Assembly: GCA_904420225.1 (NCBI GenBank)
Contig: CAJFUP010000010.1
Location: forward strand, 1-34,930
DNA from: an uncultured Lachnospiraceae bacterium
GTDB taxonomy: Bacteria; Bacillota; Clostridia; Lachnospirales; Lachnospiraceae
Length of the DNA stretch: 34,930 nucleotides
Direction: 5' to 3'
The position numbers were made by a program, and so were the translations under genes. Below, one piece after another: positions 19,033-28,116 of this stretch. The notes under the pieces are model-generated. The model searched no databases and was not told the DNA's origin. It saw only the letters and a program-made list of their open reading frames with translations. Position 1 is the first letter of the stretch; every line of letters starts with the position of its first letter.

Positions 19033-20727
19033 TTGACTAAAAAGATATTCCGCTCCATGCTTTTGCTGAGCATGATTGTACTGGTGGCTGCCATAGGCGG
19101 TGTCATGGGAGTTCTCTACCACTATTTCAGCGAAAATATGAGTGATACGCTGCGCAGTGAGGCCATGTATTTGGCTGTGGCGGTGGATGACGAAGGGACC
19201 GGATATCTGGAGCGCTTGCCGGCACAGACAGAGCGTATCACGCTGATTGACGGGGACGGAACCGTGATTTATGACAATATGGCGGATCCTTCCAATATGG
19301 AGAATCATGCGGACCGGGTGGAGGTGAAGGAGGCGATGGAAAGGGGATATGGGGAATCCAGCCGCTATTCCGGAACGCTGTCTGAGCGAACCATGTATTA
19401 CGCCATCCGCCTAAGCAGCGGGCAGGTTCTTCGGGTAGCCAATACCCATTATACGGTGTTTACCCTGTTTGGCGGCCTGATCTCACCCATTGTACTGATT
19501 CTGGCCGGCATGCTGATCCTCTCCGCGGTGATTTCATCCCGGGTCTCCCGCAGAATTGTGGAACCCATGAATGTGTTGGATCTGGATCATTTGGACCAAG
19601 TTCCGGTGTACGATGAGCTGGTGCCATTTGTGACCAAGATCAGCAGGCAGAAGAAGACCATTAAAAGGCAGCTGGCGGATGCCAAAAAACAGCAGGAAGA
19701 ATTTTCTGTGATCACGGAAAATATGCAGGAAGGCTTTTTGGTGATTGACAGTGAAACAGAGGTGCTGTCTTTCAATAAAAGCGCTCTGAAACTGCTGCAC
19801 GCAGACTATTTTGCTCCCAAACAGAGCGTGCTGACCTTAAACCGCAGCGAGGCGTTCTGCCAGGCGGTGGAGGCGGCTCTGGGGGGAGAGCACACAGAGG
19901 CGGTGCTGGAACTTGGGCAGAAGCGCTGTCAGCTCATTGCCAATCCTGTCTGGGAAAAGAAAACCGTGAAAGGCGCCATCCTGATTCTCATTGATGTGAC
20001 GGAAAAGATGGATCGGGAACATTTGCGGCGGGAGTTTACTGCCAATGTCTCCCATGAGCTGAAGACCCCCTTGACCTCCATCTCCGGATATGCGGAAATT
20101 ATCCAGAATGGCTTTGTACGCCCGGAAGATGTGGGAAAATTTGCGGGCAAAATTTTCGAAGAATCGCAGCGGCTCATCACTCTGGTCAATGATATCATTC
20201 GCATTTCCCAGCTGGATGAGGGACTGATGCCTTACGAGCATGAGGAGATTGACTTGTATGAGGAAGCCAAAGAAACGTTGGTGCATTTGGAGCCGGCGGC
20301 CCGGCATCGGGGGATCTCTCTCAGTTTGAACGGGGAGCATTTCTACATCAGCAGTGTGCGGACCATTCTTCACGAGGTGCTGTTTAACTTGTGCGACAAT
20401 GCAGTGAAATATAATAAGGAAAACGGCAGCGTCAGGGTCACGGTGGGACGGCAGGACGGCCATGTGACGCTGACGGTGGAGGATACAGGAATTGGGATTC
20501 CCCAGGAGGATCAGGAGCGGGTCTTCGAACGGTTTTATCGGGTGGACAAGAGTCATTCCCGTGAGATCGGCGGCACCGGCCTGGGGTTGTCCATTGTAAA
20601 ACATGGGGCGGCTTCCATGGGAGCAACCATTGATATGAAGAGTACCCTGGGCGAGGGAACAGCCATCACCCTGCGTTTTCCATTGGCTGTGGAGACCGCG
20701 CAGCCTGACGGCCCAGAGCAGCATTAG
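19033..20727 (+). CDS. phoR: PhoR-like sensor histidine kinase
   Basis: Two TM segments, PAS-like region, FTANVSHELKTPLTSISGYAE, LCDNAVKYNKENG, DTGIGIPQEDQERVFERFYRVDKSHSREIGGTGLGLSIVKH; TTG start 19033. Confidence 0.9.
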   Translation: MTKKIFRSMLLLSMIVLVAAIGGVMGVLYHYFSENMSDTLRSEAMYLAVAVDDEGTGYLERLPAQTERITLIDGDGTVIYDNMADPSNMENHADRVEVKEAMERGYGESSRYSGTLSERTMYYAIRLSSGQVLRVANTHYTVFTLFGGLISPIVLILAGMLILSAVISSRVSRRIVEPMNVLDLDHLDQVPVYDELVPFVTKISRQKKTIKRQLADAKKQQEEFSVITENMQEGFLVIDSETEVLSFNKSALKLLHADYFAPKQSVLTLNRSEAFCQAVEAALGGEHTEAVLELGQKRCQLIANPVWEKKTVKGAILILIDVTEKMDREHLRREFTANVSHELKTPLTSISGYAEIIQNGFVRPEDVGKFAGKIFEESQRLITLVNDIIRISQLDEGLMPYEHEEIDLYEEAKETLVHLEPAARHRGISLSLNGEHFYISSVRTILHEVLFNLCDNAVKYNKENGSVRVTVGRQDGHVTLTVEDTGIGIPQEDQERVFERFYRVDKSHSREIGGTGLGLSIVKHGAASMGATIDMKSTLGEGTAITLRFPLAVETAQPDGPEQH

Positions 20728-20731
20728 ACTT

Positions 20732-20830
20732 ATACCCCTTTCTGTGATATGATGATGATGCCGGAGAAAAAGAACCTTCGGTGCCAGCAGCAAAAGCGCT
20801 GCTGCATGATCATAGAACAGAAAGGGGTAT
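20732..20830 (+). promoter_or_regulatory. long leader hairpin (candidate attenuator) upstream of the GTPase-NYN gene
   Basis: ATACCCCTTTCTGT (20732-20745) / ACAGAAAGGGGTAT (20817-20830), 14-bp perfect; stem continues with TATGAT (20748-20753) / ATCATA (20809-20814) after a GA/GA internal loop. The 3' arm contains the AAAGGGG SD-like sequence and runs into TTTT before ATG 20836. Confidence 0.65.
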
Positions 20831-20835
20831 TTTCC

Positions 20836-23622
20836 ATGGAGGATACGTCTGTAAATAAAAACAACAGAATCGAAATAGAAGCGGGGAGACGCATATGCGC
20901 GGGCATTCTTGCCCATGTGGACGCGGGGAAAACCACCCTGGCAGAGGGGATTTTGTATGTCTGCGGCAGCATCCGCAAATGGGGCAGAGTGGATCATGGC
21001 GATGCGTTTTTGGATACGTATGATTTGGAGCGGGAGCGGGGAATTACCATATTTTCCAAACAGGCAGAGCTTTCCCTGGGGGACAGGCAGGTGACGCTTT
21101 TGGACACGCCGGGCCATGTGGATTTTTCCGCGGAGATGGAGCGGACGCTGCAAGTGCTGGATTACGCTATTTTGGTCATCAGCGGAACGGACGGCGTACA
21201 GGGCCATGTTCTTACCCTGTGGAAGTTGCTTGTCCGCTACAGCGTCCCGGTGTTTCTCTTTATCAACAAGATGGATCAGCCAGGCACAGACCGGGGGAGA
21301 ATCCTGGAAGAGCTGCGCCGTCGGCTGGATGAGCGCTGTGTGGATTTTGGCTGCGGCTCCCAGGGTGAGGGGCAGGAGGAGCAACCGGAGTTTTACGAGC
21401 AGGCGGCCATGTGCGGGGAGAAACTTTTGGAGGAATATCTGGAGACAGGGCGGCTGGAGGAGGATTCCCTTCGGGATGCCATCCGCCGCAGGGAAATATT
21501 CCCCTGTTTTTTTGGATCAGCGCTGAAAATGCAGGGAGTAAAGGAATTTTTGGAGGGATTTCGCCGCTACAGTGTCTGTCCGGAGTATCCCAAAGACTTT
21601 GGCGCTAGGATTTATAAGATCGGACGGGATGAGAAAGGCACCCGGCTGACCTATATGAAGATCACCGGGGGCAGCCTGAAAGTCAAAGCCCTTTTGACCA
21701 ATGCCAAAGCGGAGGGGGAGGAAGGGGATCAGGTCTGGGAAGAAAAGGCGGATCAAATTCGAATTTACTCAGGCGCCCAGTATGAGGCAGTCAACGAAGC
21801 GGAGGCAGGAACCATATGCGCAGTCGCAGGGCTCACCAGGACAAAAAGCGGGGAAGGGCTGGGGATTGAAAGCGGCGGGGCGGAACCCTTATTGTCTCCG
21901 GTACTCAATTACCAAATTTTGCTGCCGGAAGGGAGCGATTATTTAAAGGTTCTCTCCCAACTGCGCCAGCTGGAGGAAGAAGAACCTCAGCTGCATATTG
22001 TGTGGAATGAAAAACTGGGAGAAATCCATGCTCAGGTCATGGGGGAAGTTCAGATTGAGATTCTCAAGCGTTTGATGGAGGATCGGTTTGGGATCCCAGC
22101 AGAATTTGGCTCCGGCAGTATTGTATATAAGGAGACCATTGGAAATACAGTGGAAGGGGTGGGCCATTTTGAGCCGCTGCGCCATTACGCGGAAGTGCAT
22201 CTTCTGATGGAGCCAGGGGAGAGGGGAAGCGGTTTGGTTTTTGCCTCCTCCTGCAGCGAGGATGTGCTGGAACGCAGCTGGCAGCGCCTGATATTGACCC
22301 ATCTGGAGGAACGGATCCATCCCGGCGTGCTGACCGGATCTGAGATTACAGATATGAAGATTACCCTGGTTGCCGGGAGAGCCCATTTAAAGCACACAGA
22401 GGGAGGCGATTTCCGCCAGGCCACCTACCGTGCCGTTCGCCAGGGATTGAGGAAAGCAGAGTGTGTGCTGCTGGAGCCCGTGTATGAATTTATGCTGGAA
22501 GTACCCACTTTCATGGTGGGGCGGGCCATGGCCGATATCCAGCGGATGCATGGGGAATTCCAGCCCCCTGTACAGGAGGGGGAGCTGTCGCTGATCACGG
22601 GTACGGCACCGGTGGCCACCATGGGCGGCTACCAGACCCAGGTGGCCGCTTATGGTCAGGGTATGGGCAGGCTGTCCTGTACGGTAAAGGGCTATGAGCC
22701 ATGCCATAACACAGAGGAGGTGCTGGCCCAGATGGGCTATGATCCGGATGCGGATGTGGAGAATCCCACGGGATCGGTGTTTTGTTCCCATGGAGCTGGA
22801 TTTTATGTGCCCTGGGATCAGGTGGAGCAGTATATGCACCTGGAAAGCGTTATGAAAAAGCCCGCAGCAGAAGACGACCACAGGAAATCCAGGCCTGCAG
22901 TCTCATCTGGGGCCGCAAAGGCGCGTTCTTTGAGGGAAGAGGATAAAGAATTGGAGGAGATTTTTCTCAGGACATACGGCCGCGGTCAGAAGCGCCAGCG
23001 GCCGGGGGGCTCATCTGGCCACGCCGAAAGGCGCAGAGATCTGTTTCAAAAGACGGAAAAAGGGAGAAAGAAAGCAGACAAAGAAAAAGATGAGGAGCCG
23101 ACCAGGGAATATCTTCTGGTGGACGGCTATAACATCATATTTTCCTGGGAAGAGCTGCGAGAGCTGGCAGCCGTCAGCATCGAGGCGGCCAGACATAAGC
23201 TGATGGACATTTTGTCCAATTACCAGGGATATCGAGGCGGCACACTGATCCTGGTATACGATGCTTATAAGGTGGAAGGAAGTCAGGGGGAAGTTTCCAA
23301 GTACCATAACATCCATGTAATTTACACAAAGGAGGCAGAGACAGCGGATCAGTACATCGAGAAAGCTGTCCATGAAATAGCGAAAAAACACCATGTAACC
23401 GTGGCTACCTCCGATGCCTTGGAGCAAGTGATTATATGGGGCCAGGGAGCCAGAAGAATGTCGGCCCAGGATCTTTTGGACGAGGTGGAACGTGTGGGGC
23501 AAGAGATCCGGGGAACCTATCTCAGCCGTCCGGCCAGGCCGGTGCATCGTCTGTTTGATCATCTGCCCGATCAGCTGTCGCAGATCATGGAAGAAATTCG
23601 GCTGGGACGAAAAAAGATATAA
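20836..23622 (+). CDS. TetM-like/EF-G-family ribosomal-protection GTPase fused to a C-terminal NYN (YacP/Rae1-like) nuclease domain
   Basis: GTPase motifs AHVDAGKTTL, RERGITIF, DTPGHVDF, NKMDQPG and EF-G-like C-terminal domains. After a charged linker, NYN motif YLLVDGYNIIFSWEELRELAAVSIEAARHKLMDILSNYQGYRGGTLILVYDAYKVEGS...ATSDALEQVIIWGQGARRMSAQDLLDEV. Start 20836 chosen over ORF-track start 20749. Confidence 0.88.
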   Translation: MEDTSVNKNNRIEIEAGRRICAGILAHVDAGKTTLAEGILYVCGSIRKWGRVDHGDAFLDTYDLERERGITIFSKQAELSLGDRQVTLLDTPGHVDFSAEMERTLQVLDYAILVISGTDGVQGHVLTLWKLLVRYSVPVFLFINKMDQPGTDRGRILEELRRRLDERCVDFGCGSQGEGQEEQPEFYEQAAMCGEKLLEEYLETGRLEEDSLRDAIRRREIFPCFFGSALKMQGVKEFLEGFRRYSVCPEYPKDFGARIYKIGRDEKGTRLTYMKITGGSLKVKALLTNAKAEGEEGDQVWEEKADQIRIYSGAQYEAVNEAEAGTICAVAGLTRTKSGEGLGIESGGAEPLLSPVLNYQILLPEGSDYLKVLSQLRQLEEEEPQLHIVWNEKLGEIHAQVMGEVQIEILKRLMEDRFGIPAEFGSGSIVYKETIGNTVEGVGHFEPLRHYAEVHLLMEPGERGSGLVFASSCSEDVLERSWQRLILTHLEERIHPGVLTGSEITDMKITLVAGRAHLKHTEGGDFRQATYRAVRQGLRKAECVLLEPVYEFMLEVPTFMVGRAMADIQRMHGEFQPPVQEGELSLITGTAPVATMGGYQTQVAAYGQGMGRLSCTVKGYEPCHNTEEVLAQMGYDPDADVENPTGSVFCSHGAGFYVPWDQVEQYMHLESVMKKPAAEDDHRKSRPAVSSGAAKARSLREEDKELEEIFLRTYGRGQKRQRPGGSSGHAERRRDLFQKTEKGRKKADKEKDEEPTREYLLVDGYNIIFSWEELRELAAVSIEAARHKLMDILSNYQGYRGGTLILVYDAYKVEGSQGEVSKYHNIHVIYTKEAETADQYIEKAVHEIAKKHHVTVATSDALEQVIIWGQGARRMSAQDLLDEVERVGQEIRGTYLSRPARPVHRLFDHLPDQLSQIMEEIRLGRKKI

Positions 23623-23677
23623 AAAGTTTCATTTTCAAATAAAAAGAAAATTTAATTTCCTTTTAACGTGATAATGA

Positions 23678-23705
23678 TTTTGATTTAACAGTTCCGCGCT
23701 AGAAT
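23678..23705 (+). promoter_or_regulatory. putative promoter for the ECF transporter operon
   Basis: TTTTGA (23678-23683), 16-nt spacer, TAGAAT (23700-23705). Confidence 0.4.
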
Positions 23706-23781
23706 AGTCCTGTAACCAAGGAGGCCCCAAGGGGCTTATGCCAAAGGATTGTGAATGTGATCACTGTTAGGAGGATGCGAA

Positions 23782-24630
23782 ATGGAACAAACAAGAAGGC
23801 AGACTGCTTCCCAGTCTCAAAAACTCATGATTTTTGTGCTGACCATGGCATTATATGGCCTGGCCACACTGTTTACGGAGCTTATCCCCAAATTTCAGGT
23901 GGGTATTGTGGAGTTTTCAGTGGAGTACTTTCTCTTTATCCCGCTGACGCTGGCCATGCTTTTTGACCCCATGTCTGCAGCTCTGGGCGCTGCCACGGGA
24001 GAGCTGGTATTCAGTGAGATTATGCTGGGACAGTTTGGCGGCCTGGGTGAGCTGGAAAAATTTCTCACAGTCACCATAGGTGTTTACATCGCCGGAAGAA
24101 TGGTGAAAAATCCCAAAAACAGAAAAATGGTTGGCATTGCAGCCATGACGGGAGTGGTTCTTCAGCTGCTCATGGGAACCATTGTGGATATTATGAAAGT
24201 ACAGTTTGCTGTGGAGGATTTTGAAGCGGTGGCCGGTCTGCCGGAAAGTGTATTTGCCACAGAAGGCTTTGCTTTCCTCAATGACGCGCTGTTTTCAGGA
24301 ATCCTGTTCTGTCTGCTGCCCACGCTGTATCTGGTGCCCATGCTGTATGGAAAGATTGAACCGCTTTTGGGCATGAGTCCCCGCACAGAGAAAACGTGGA
24401 TGGGCGGAATCAGTGGAAAAGTGGTACTTGGCTCTGTTGTTGCTTTTGCCGCAGCGGCAGGTGCCGAATTGCTGGCCACCAGCGGCACATCTCTCATCGA
24501 CTGGGAGGCTGACTGGGCCGAAAGCGGTACAGCCATGGCTGTGGGTATGACGGTGGCCGCCGCAGTGGCTGTCATCATCATTGCTGTGCTGAGAAAGACG
24601 GCGGGCAGCATGAAAGAGGAACGGGCATGA
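23782..24630 (+). CDS. ECF transporter S-component-like membrane protein, substrate unknown
   Basis: Multiple hydrophobic segments (LTMALYGLATLFTELIPKFQVGIVEFSVEYFLFIPLTLAMLFDPMSAALGAATGEL), directly upstream of the duplicated ECF ATPase and T component. Confidence 0.75.
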   Translation: MEQTRRQTASQSQKLMIFVLTMALYGLATLFTELIPKFQVGIVEFSVEYFLFIPLTLAMLFDPMSAALGAATGELVFSEIMLGQFGGLGELEKFLTVTIGVYIAGRMVKNPKNRKMVGIAAMTGVVLQLLMGTIVDIMKVQFAVEDFEAVAGLPESVFATEGFAFLNDALFSGILFCLLPTLYLVPMLYGKIEPLLGMSPRTEKTWMGGISGKVVLGSVVAFAAAAGAELLATSGTSLIDWEADWAESGTAMAVGMTVAAAVAVIIIAVLRKTAGSMKEERA

Positions 24631-26339
24631 ATGCAGTGGAGATTCAGGATCTGACGTACACGTATCCTGCCGCCCATCAGCCCACCCTGAATGGGGTGTC
24701 GCTGACCATCCAACAGGGAGATTTTGTGGCCCTGGTGGGAAACAATGGATGCGGGAAATCTACTCTGTGTAAGACACTCAACGGTTTAATCCCCCATTTC
24801 ATTGACGGGGATTTTCAGGGAGGGGTATCCGTGGGCGGTTTGGATACCCTTCAGGCGGATGTGGGAACCCTGGCCACCAAAGCAGGGTATGTGTATCAGG
24901 ATTTTGAAAATCAAATTGTCAGGCCCACGGTGCTGGATGACGCTTCCTACGCGTGCCTCAATTATGCCATGCCCGATTATCTGGAGCGGGGAAGAGAAGC
25001 CCTGCGTCTCTGCGGCTTGGAGGGAAAGGAGCAGGACTATATCTGGCAGCTGTCCGGCGGCCAGACCCATCTGCTGGCTCTTTCAGGAGCCGTTTCCCTG
25101 CGGCCGGAGATTTTGATTTTGGATGAACCCATTGCCCAGCTGGATCCCTACCATGCTGACCGGGTTTATGAGGTTCTGCGGGAACTCAATGAAATTCATG
25201 GAAAGACCATCATTGTCATTGAGCATCATACCGAGTACATCGCCAATTACTGCAAACATGTGGTGCTGATGAAAGACGGTTCCATTGTCTGGAATCTGCC
25301 CACAGCGGAGGCGCTGAGCCGGGTGGAGGAGCTGATGGCCAGCAATATTTTTCCCCCACAGGTAACCCAGGCGGCCTATCGGATGAAACAGGAGGGAAAA
25401 CTGGATCTGTTTGGCCGTCTTCCCTCCACGGTTGAGGATGGAAAACGGCTTATGAGCGATCTGCGCTGGAATGGTACCGTGTCCTGCGCTGGTCATCCGC
25501 GGCAGGGAGAAAAATTGGTGGAATTTCAGGATGTGGTCATGTCATATCGTTCGGTCAAAGGGGAACCCAGAGTGGTGTTTGATCATCTGAATTTGGACAT
25601 CCATCGGGGAGAAAAAATCGCCCTCATCGGCTCCAATGGAGCGGGAAAATCCACGCTTATGAAACTTTTGGTGGGCCTTCTGAAACCGGAAAGAGGCAGC
25701 GTCTCGGTGGAGGGCAGAGATCTTCGCAAGATGAAAACCCAAGAGATTTCAAGAAAAATATCTCTGGTTTACCAGAATCCGGAGGAAATGTTCATTAAAG
25801 ATTCCGTTGAGGCGGATGTTGCCTACGCCATGCGGGTGAGAAATGTCCCCCAGTATGAGGAGAAAACCAGTCAGCTGCTGGAGCGTTTTTCCCTGACAGA
25901 ACTGGGGAAACGGGACGGCCGTCTGCTGTCCGGCGGACAGATGCGCCGCGCCAGCCTGGCCATCGGCATCGCGCTGAATCCAGAGATTTTACTTTTGGAC
26001 GAACCCACAGCCAACTTGGACATTGCCACCAGGCGGGAAGTGCGAAAGACGCTTGCCGATATTCGGGATGTGACAGATACCGTGATCATTGCCACCCATG
26101 ATATGCAGCTGGTCTGTGAGTGGGCGGAGCGCATTGTGGTTTTGTATCAGGGGACGGTGGTGGCTGACGGAACCAGAGATGAAATATTCGGCAATGACCG
26201 GATTGTGGAAATGGTGGGAATTCGTCCGCCGGAGATCTTTACCATGGGGCAGGCGCTGGATAAGCGGGCATACTGCTACACCGTGGAGGAATTTGACCGG
26301 CAGTTTGCGCCCATGGAAATGAGAGGTGGAAATAGATGA
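24627..26339 (+). CDS. energy-coupling factor ABC ATPase, two nucleotide-binding domains in one polypeptide
   Basis: Two Walker A motifs (GNNGCGKSTLCKTL; GSNGAGKSTLMKLL), two signatures (LSGGQTHLLALSG; LSGGQMRRASLAIG), two Walker B motifs; ATGA overlap. Confidence 0.92.
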   Translation: MNAVEIQDLTYTYPAAHQPTLNGVSLTIQQGDFVALVGNNGCGKSTLCKTLNGLIPHFIDGDFQGGVSVGGLDTLQADVGTLATKAGYVYQDFENQIVRPTVLDDASYACLNYAMPDYLERGREALRLCGLEGKEQDYIWQLSGGQTHLLALSGAVSLRPEILILDEPIAQLDPYHADRVYEVLRELNEIHGKTIIVIEHHTEYIANYCKHVVLMKDGSIVWNLPTAEALSRVEELMASNIFPPQVTQAAYRMKQEGKLDLFGRLPSTVEDGKRLMSDLRWNGTVSCAGHPRQGEKLVEFQDVVMSYRSVKGEPRVVFDHLNLDIHRGEKIALIGSNGAGKSTLMKLLVGLLKPERGSVSVEGRDLRKMKTQEISRKISLVYQNPEEMFIKDSVEADVAYAMRVRNVPQYEEKTSQLLERFSLTELGKRDGRLLSGGQMRRASLAIGIALNPEILLLDEPTANLDIATRREVRKTLADIRDVTDTVIIATHDMQLVCEWAERIVVLYQGTVVADGTRDEIFGNDRIVEMVGIRPPEIFTMGQALDKRAYCYTVEEFDRQFAPMEMRGGNR

Positions 26340-27160
26340 AAAAATTATCGGAAAATATCATGGATAAATTTACCATAGATTTTCTGCGCACCCAAGTGCT
26401 GAAAAATGCCTATGGAAACGATGACACGGTCATCGCCTCTCTGGATCCCAGAATCCTTCTTGTGTGGTATCTGTTCTTTGCCATCGTGCCCTGGTTTGTT
26501 CAGGATGTATATTTCCTCATGGGATGCTTTTTGCTGGTCATGGTGACCACTCGGCTGGCCAGGGTGGCAGGGCTGGTGTTGTTTTTATTTGGTCTGGGTG
26601 TATTTTCCCAAACCGGGTATCTGTTTTTGGCATCCCTGCTGTTTGGCGGAAATCTCTCCACGGCAGTGCCGCTTTTGGTGCTGACTTTGAAGGTGGCCAC
26701 AGTGTCGTTGGCTTCGGTCACAGTGTTTTCCGGTCTGGATCCCGACCGGCTTTCCAACGGCCTGATGTGGTATGGATGCCCGGAACGCCTGTCCTTTTCC
26801 ATCTCCTACGCGTATCGGGTGCTGCCCATGCTGATGGAAGAATTCCAAAACATCCTGCTGGCGTATCGAATGCGTGGAAATCCGCCGCCGCATGATACCG
26901 TCCCCCAGAAGATTCGTTATCTGTGCTATCAGGTTAAGATTATCATGCAGGCGTTCTATCCGCTGATGCTCAACACGGCCAAGCGGTCCCGCACCACGGT
27001 GGAAGCGCTGGAGATCAAGGGATACCGGTATGCTGCGGTTAATAAAGATGTGAAAAAGATGAAGCTGGCCGCTCTGCGGGTGACATACAATGATTTGATG
27101 TTTTTGGCCGTTTCTTTCTTATGGGTGGCGGTTTCCGCTCTGGTTTCCTCCATCATGTGA
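26336..27160 (+). CDS. ECF transporter T component (EcfT-like)
   Basis: SLDPRILLVWYLFFAIVPWF, YRMRGNPP and TVEALEIKGY motifs; overlaps the ATPase gene. Confidence 0.88.
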   Translation: MKKLSENIMDKFTIDFLRTQVLKNAYGNDDTVIASLDPRILLVWYLFFAIVPWFVQDVYFLMGCFLLVMVTTRLARVAGLVLFLFGLGVFSQTGYLFLASLLFGGNLSTAVPLLVLTLKVATVSLASVTVFSGLDPDRLSNGLMWYGCPERLSFSISYAYRVLPMLMEEFQNILLAYRMRGNPPPHDTVPQKIRYLCYQVKIIMQAFYPLMLNTAKRSRTTVEALEIKGYRYAAVNKDVKKMKLAALRVTYNDLMFLAVSFLWVAVSALVSSIM

Positions 27161-27222
27161 CAAGGGCGGCATCCGGGGCATCAACATTTTTAGATTGAAT
27201 GACAGAGAAAAGGGGAGAAGCG

Positions 27223-28116
27223 TTGAGACTGGATTTTCACACACATGGAAAATTGGCGAAAAAATTGCCGTTTTCCACAAAATATACAGATTGGCTTTTT
27301 GATGAAGCAAAACATGCCGGGCTGGATGCTCTGTGTCTTACAGAGCACTTCAATACTTGGCAGTTTGAGGACTTATACGGATATCTTACAAGTATCGGAA
27401 AACGGGACGGGGATGCTCTTATTCTGGAAAATGGCTTGGCCATATTCTCCGGTATGGAGACGGATATTGCGGAAGGAGGCCATATTCTTTCCATTGGCAC
27501 CCCTGAAACCATACTGGAGCTGAATGGAAAGCTTAAGTCCAACAAGACGCCGGGAAGCTTCCTTCCTTTTAAGGAGCTGATGGACTTGTTTGATCAATAT
27601 CCTGTGCTGGTGGGGGCTGCCCATCCGTTCCGCGCGGGGGGAAACATTCCCGGTCTGCCGGAGGAACAGCTGAAACGCCTGGATTTTCTGGACTTAAACG
27701 GAAAGGACGTGGCGGAGAACCGGGAATTTGCCTGCCGCATGACCGCGCGGCTGGGAGAACGGCTGGGAAAACCGGTGGTGGCCGGAAGCGATACCCATCA
27801 GGCAGTTCAGTACGGCTGTATATGCACGGAATTTCAGCGGAATTTGCGGCGGGTGGACGAGATATACGCGGATATGAAAGCTGGAACATATCAGGTGATC
27901 ATTGCGGATCAGGCTCCGTTCCAGGTAAAGACTGCCGGAATCCTTAAGCGGGCGCTGAAAGAAATCCATGCCCTGGGCGGGGATTACGTGGATATACTAG
28001 TCGCAGTAGAAAATGGAAGGGATGAAATCAATGAGACCGATGCAGCTGCAATTTCCCAATATGTCGGAGCAGTTTACAAAAGCAGACAGAAAAATCATAG
28101 AATATATCACCAATAA
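27223..28116 (+). CDS. PHP-domain metal-dependent phosphoesterase-like protein
   Basis: LDFHTHGKLAKK..., GLDALCLTEHFN, ILENGLAIFSGMETDI, VLVGAAHPFR, PVVAGSDTHQ. TTG 27223 after AAGGGGAG preferred; ATG 27199 possible. Confidence 0.85.
   Translation: MRLDFHTHGKLAKKLPFSTKYTDWLFDEAKHAGLDALCLTEHFNTWQFEDLYGYLTSIGKRDGDALILENGLAIFSGMETDIAEGGHILSIGTPETILELNGKLKSNKTPGSFLPFKELMDLFDQYPVLVGAAHPFRAGGNIPGLPEEQLKRLDFLDLNGKDVAENREFACRMTARLGERLGKPVVAGSDTHQAVQYGCICTEFQRNLRRVDEIYADMKAGTYQVIIADQAPFQVKTAGILKRALKEIHALGGDYVDILVAVENGRDEINETDAAAISQYVGAVYKSRQKNHRIYHQ

Noticed and set aside
20749-20835. 29-codon in-frame N-terminal extension (MMMMPEKKNLRC...) of the GTPase-NYN protein
   Set aside because: No SD before 20749, it lies within the leader hairpin, and the GTPase domain fits a start at 20836. 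It might still be a translated leader.
19837-21384. 515-aa reverse-strand ORF across phoR and the GTPase-NYN gene, plus other long antisense ORFs (488-1462, 12583-13452, 13061-14077)
   Set aside because: They lie antisense to genes with clear conserved domains, and their translations are low-complexity or His/Leu/Gln-rich with no recognisable motifs; typical shadow ORFs.
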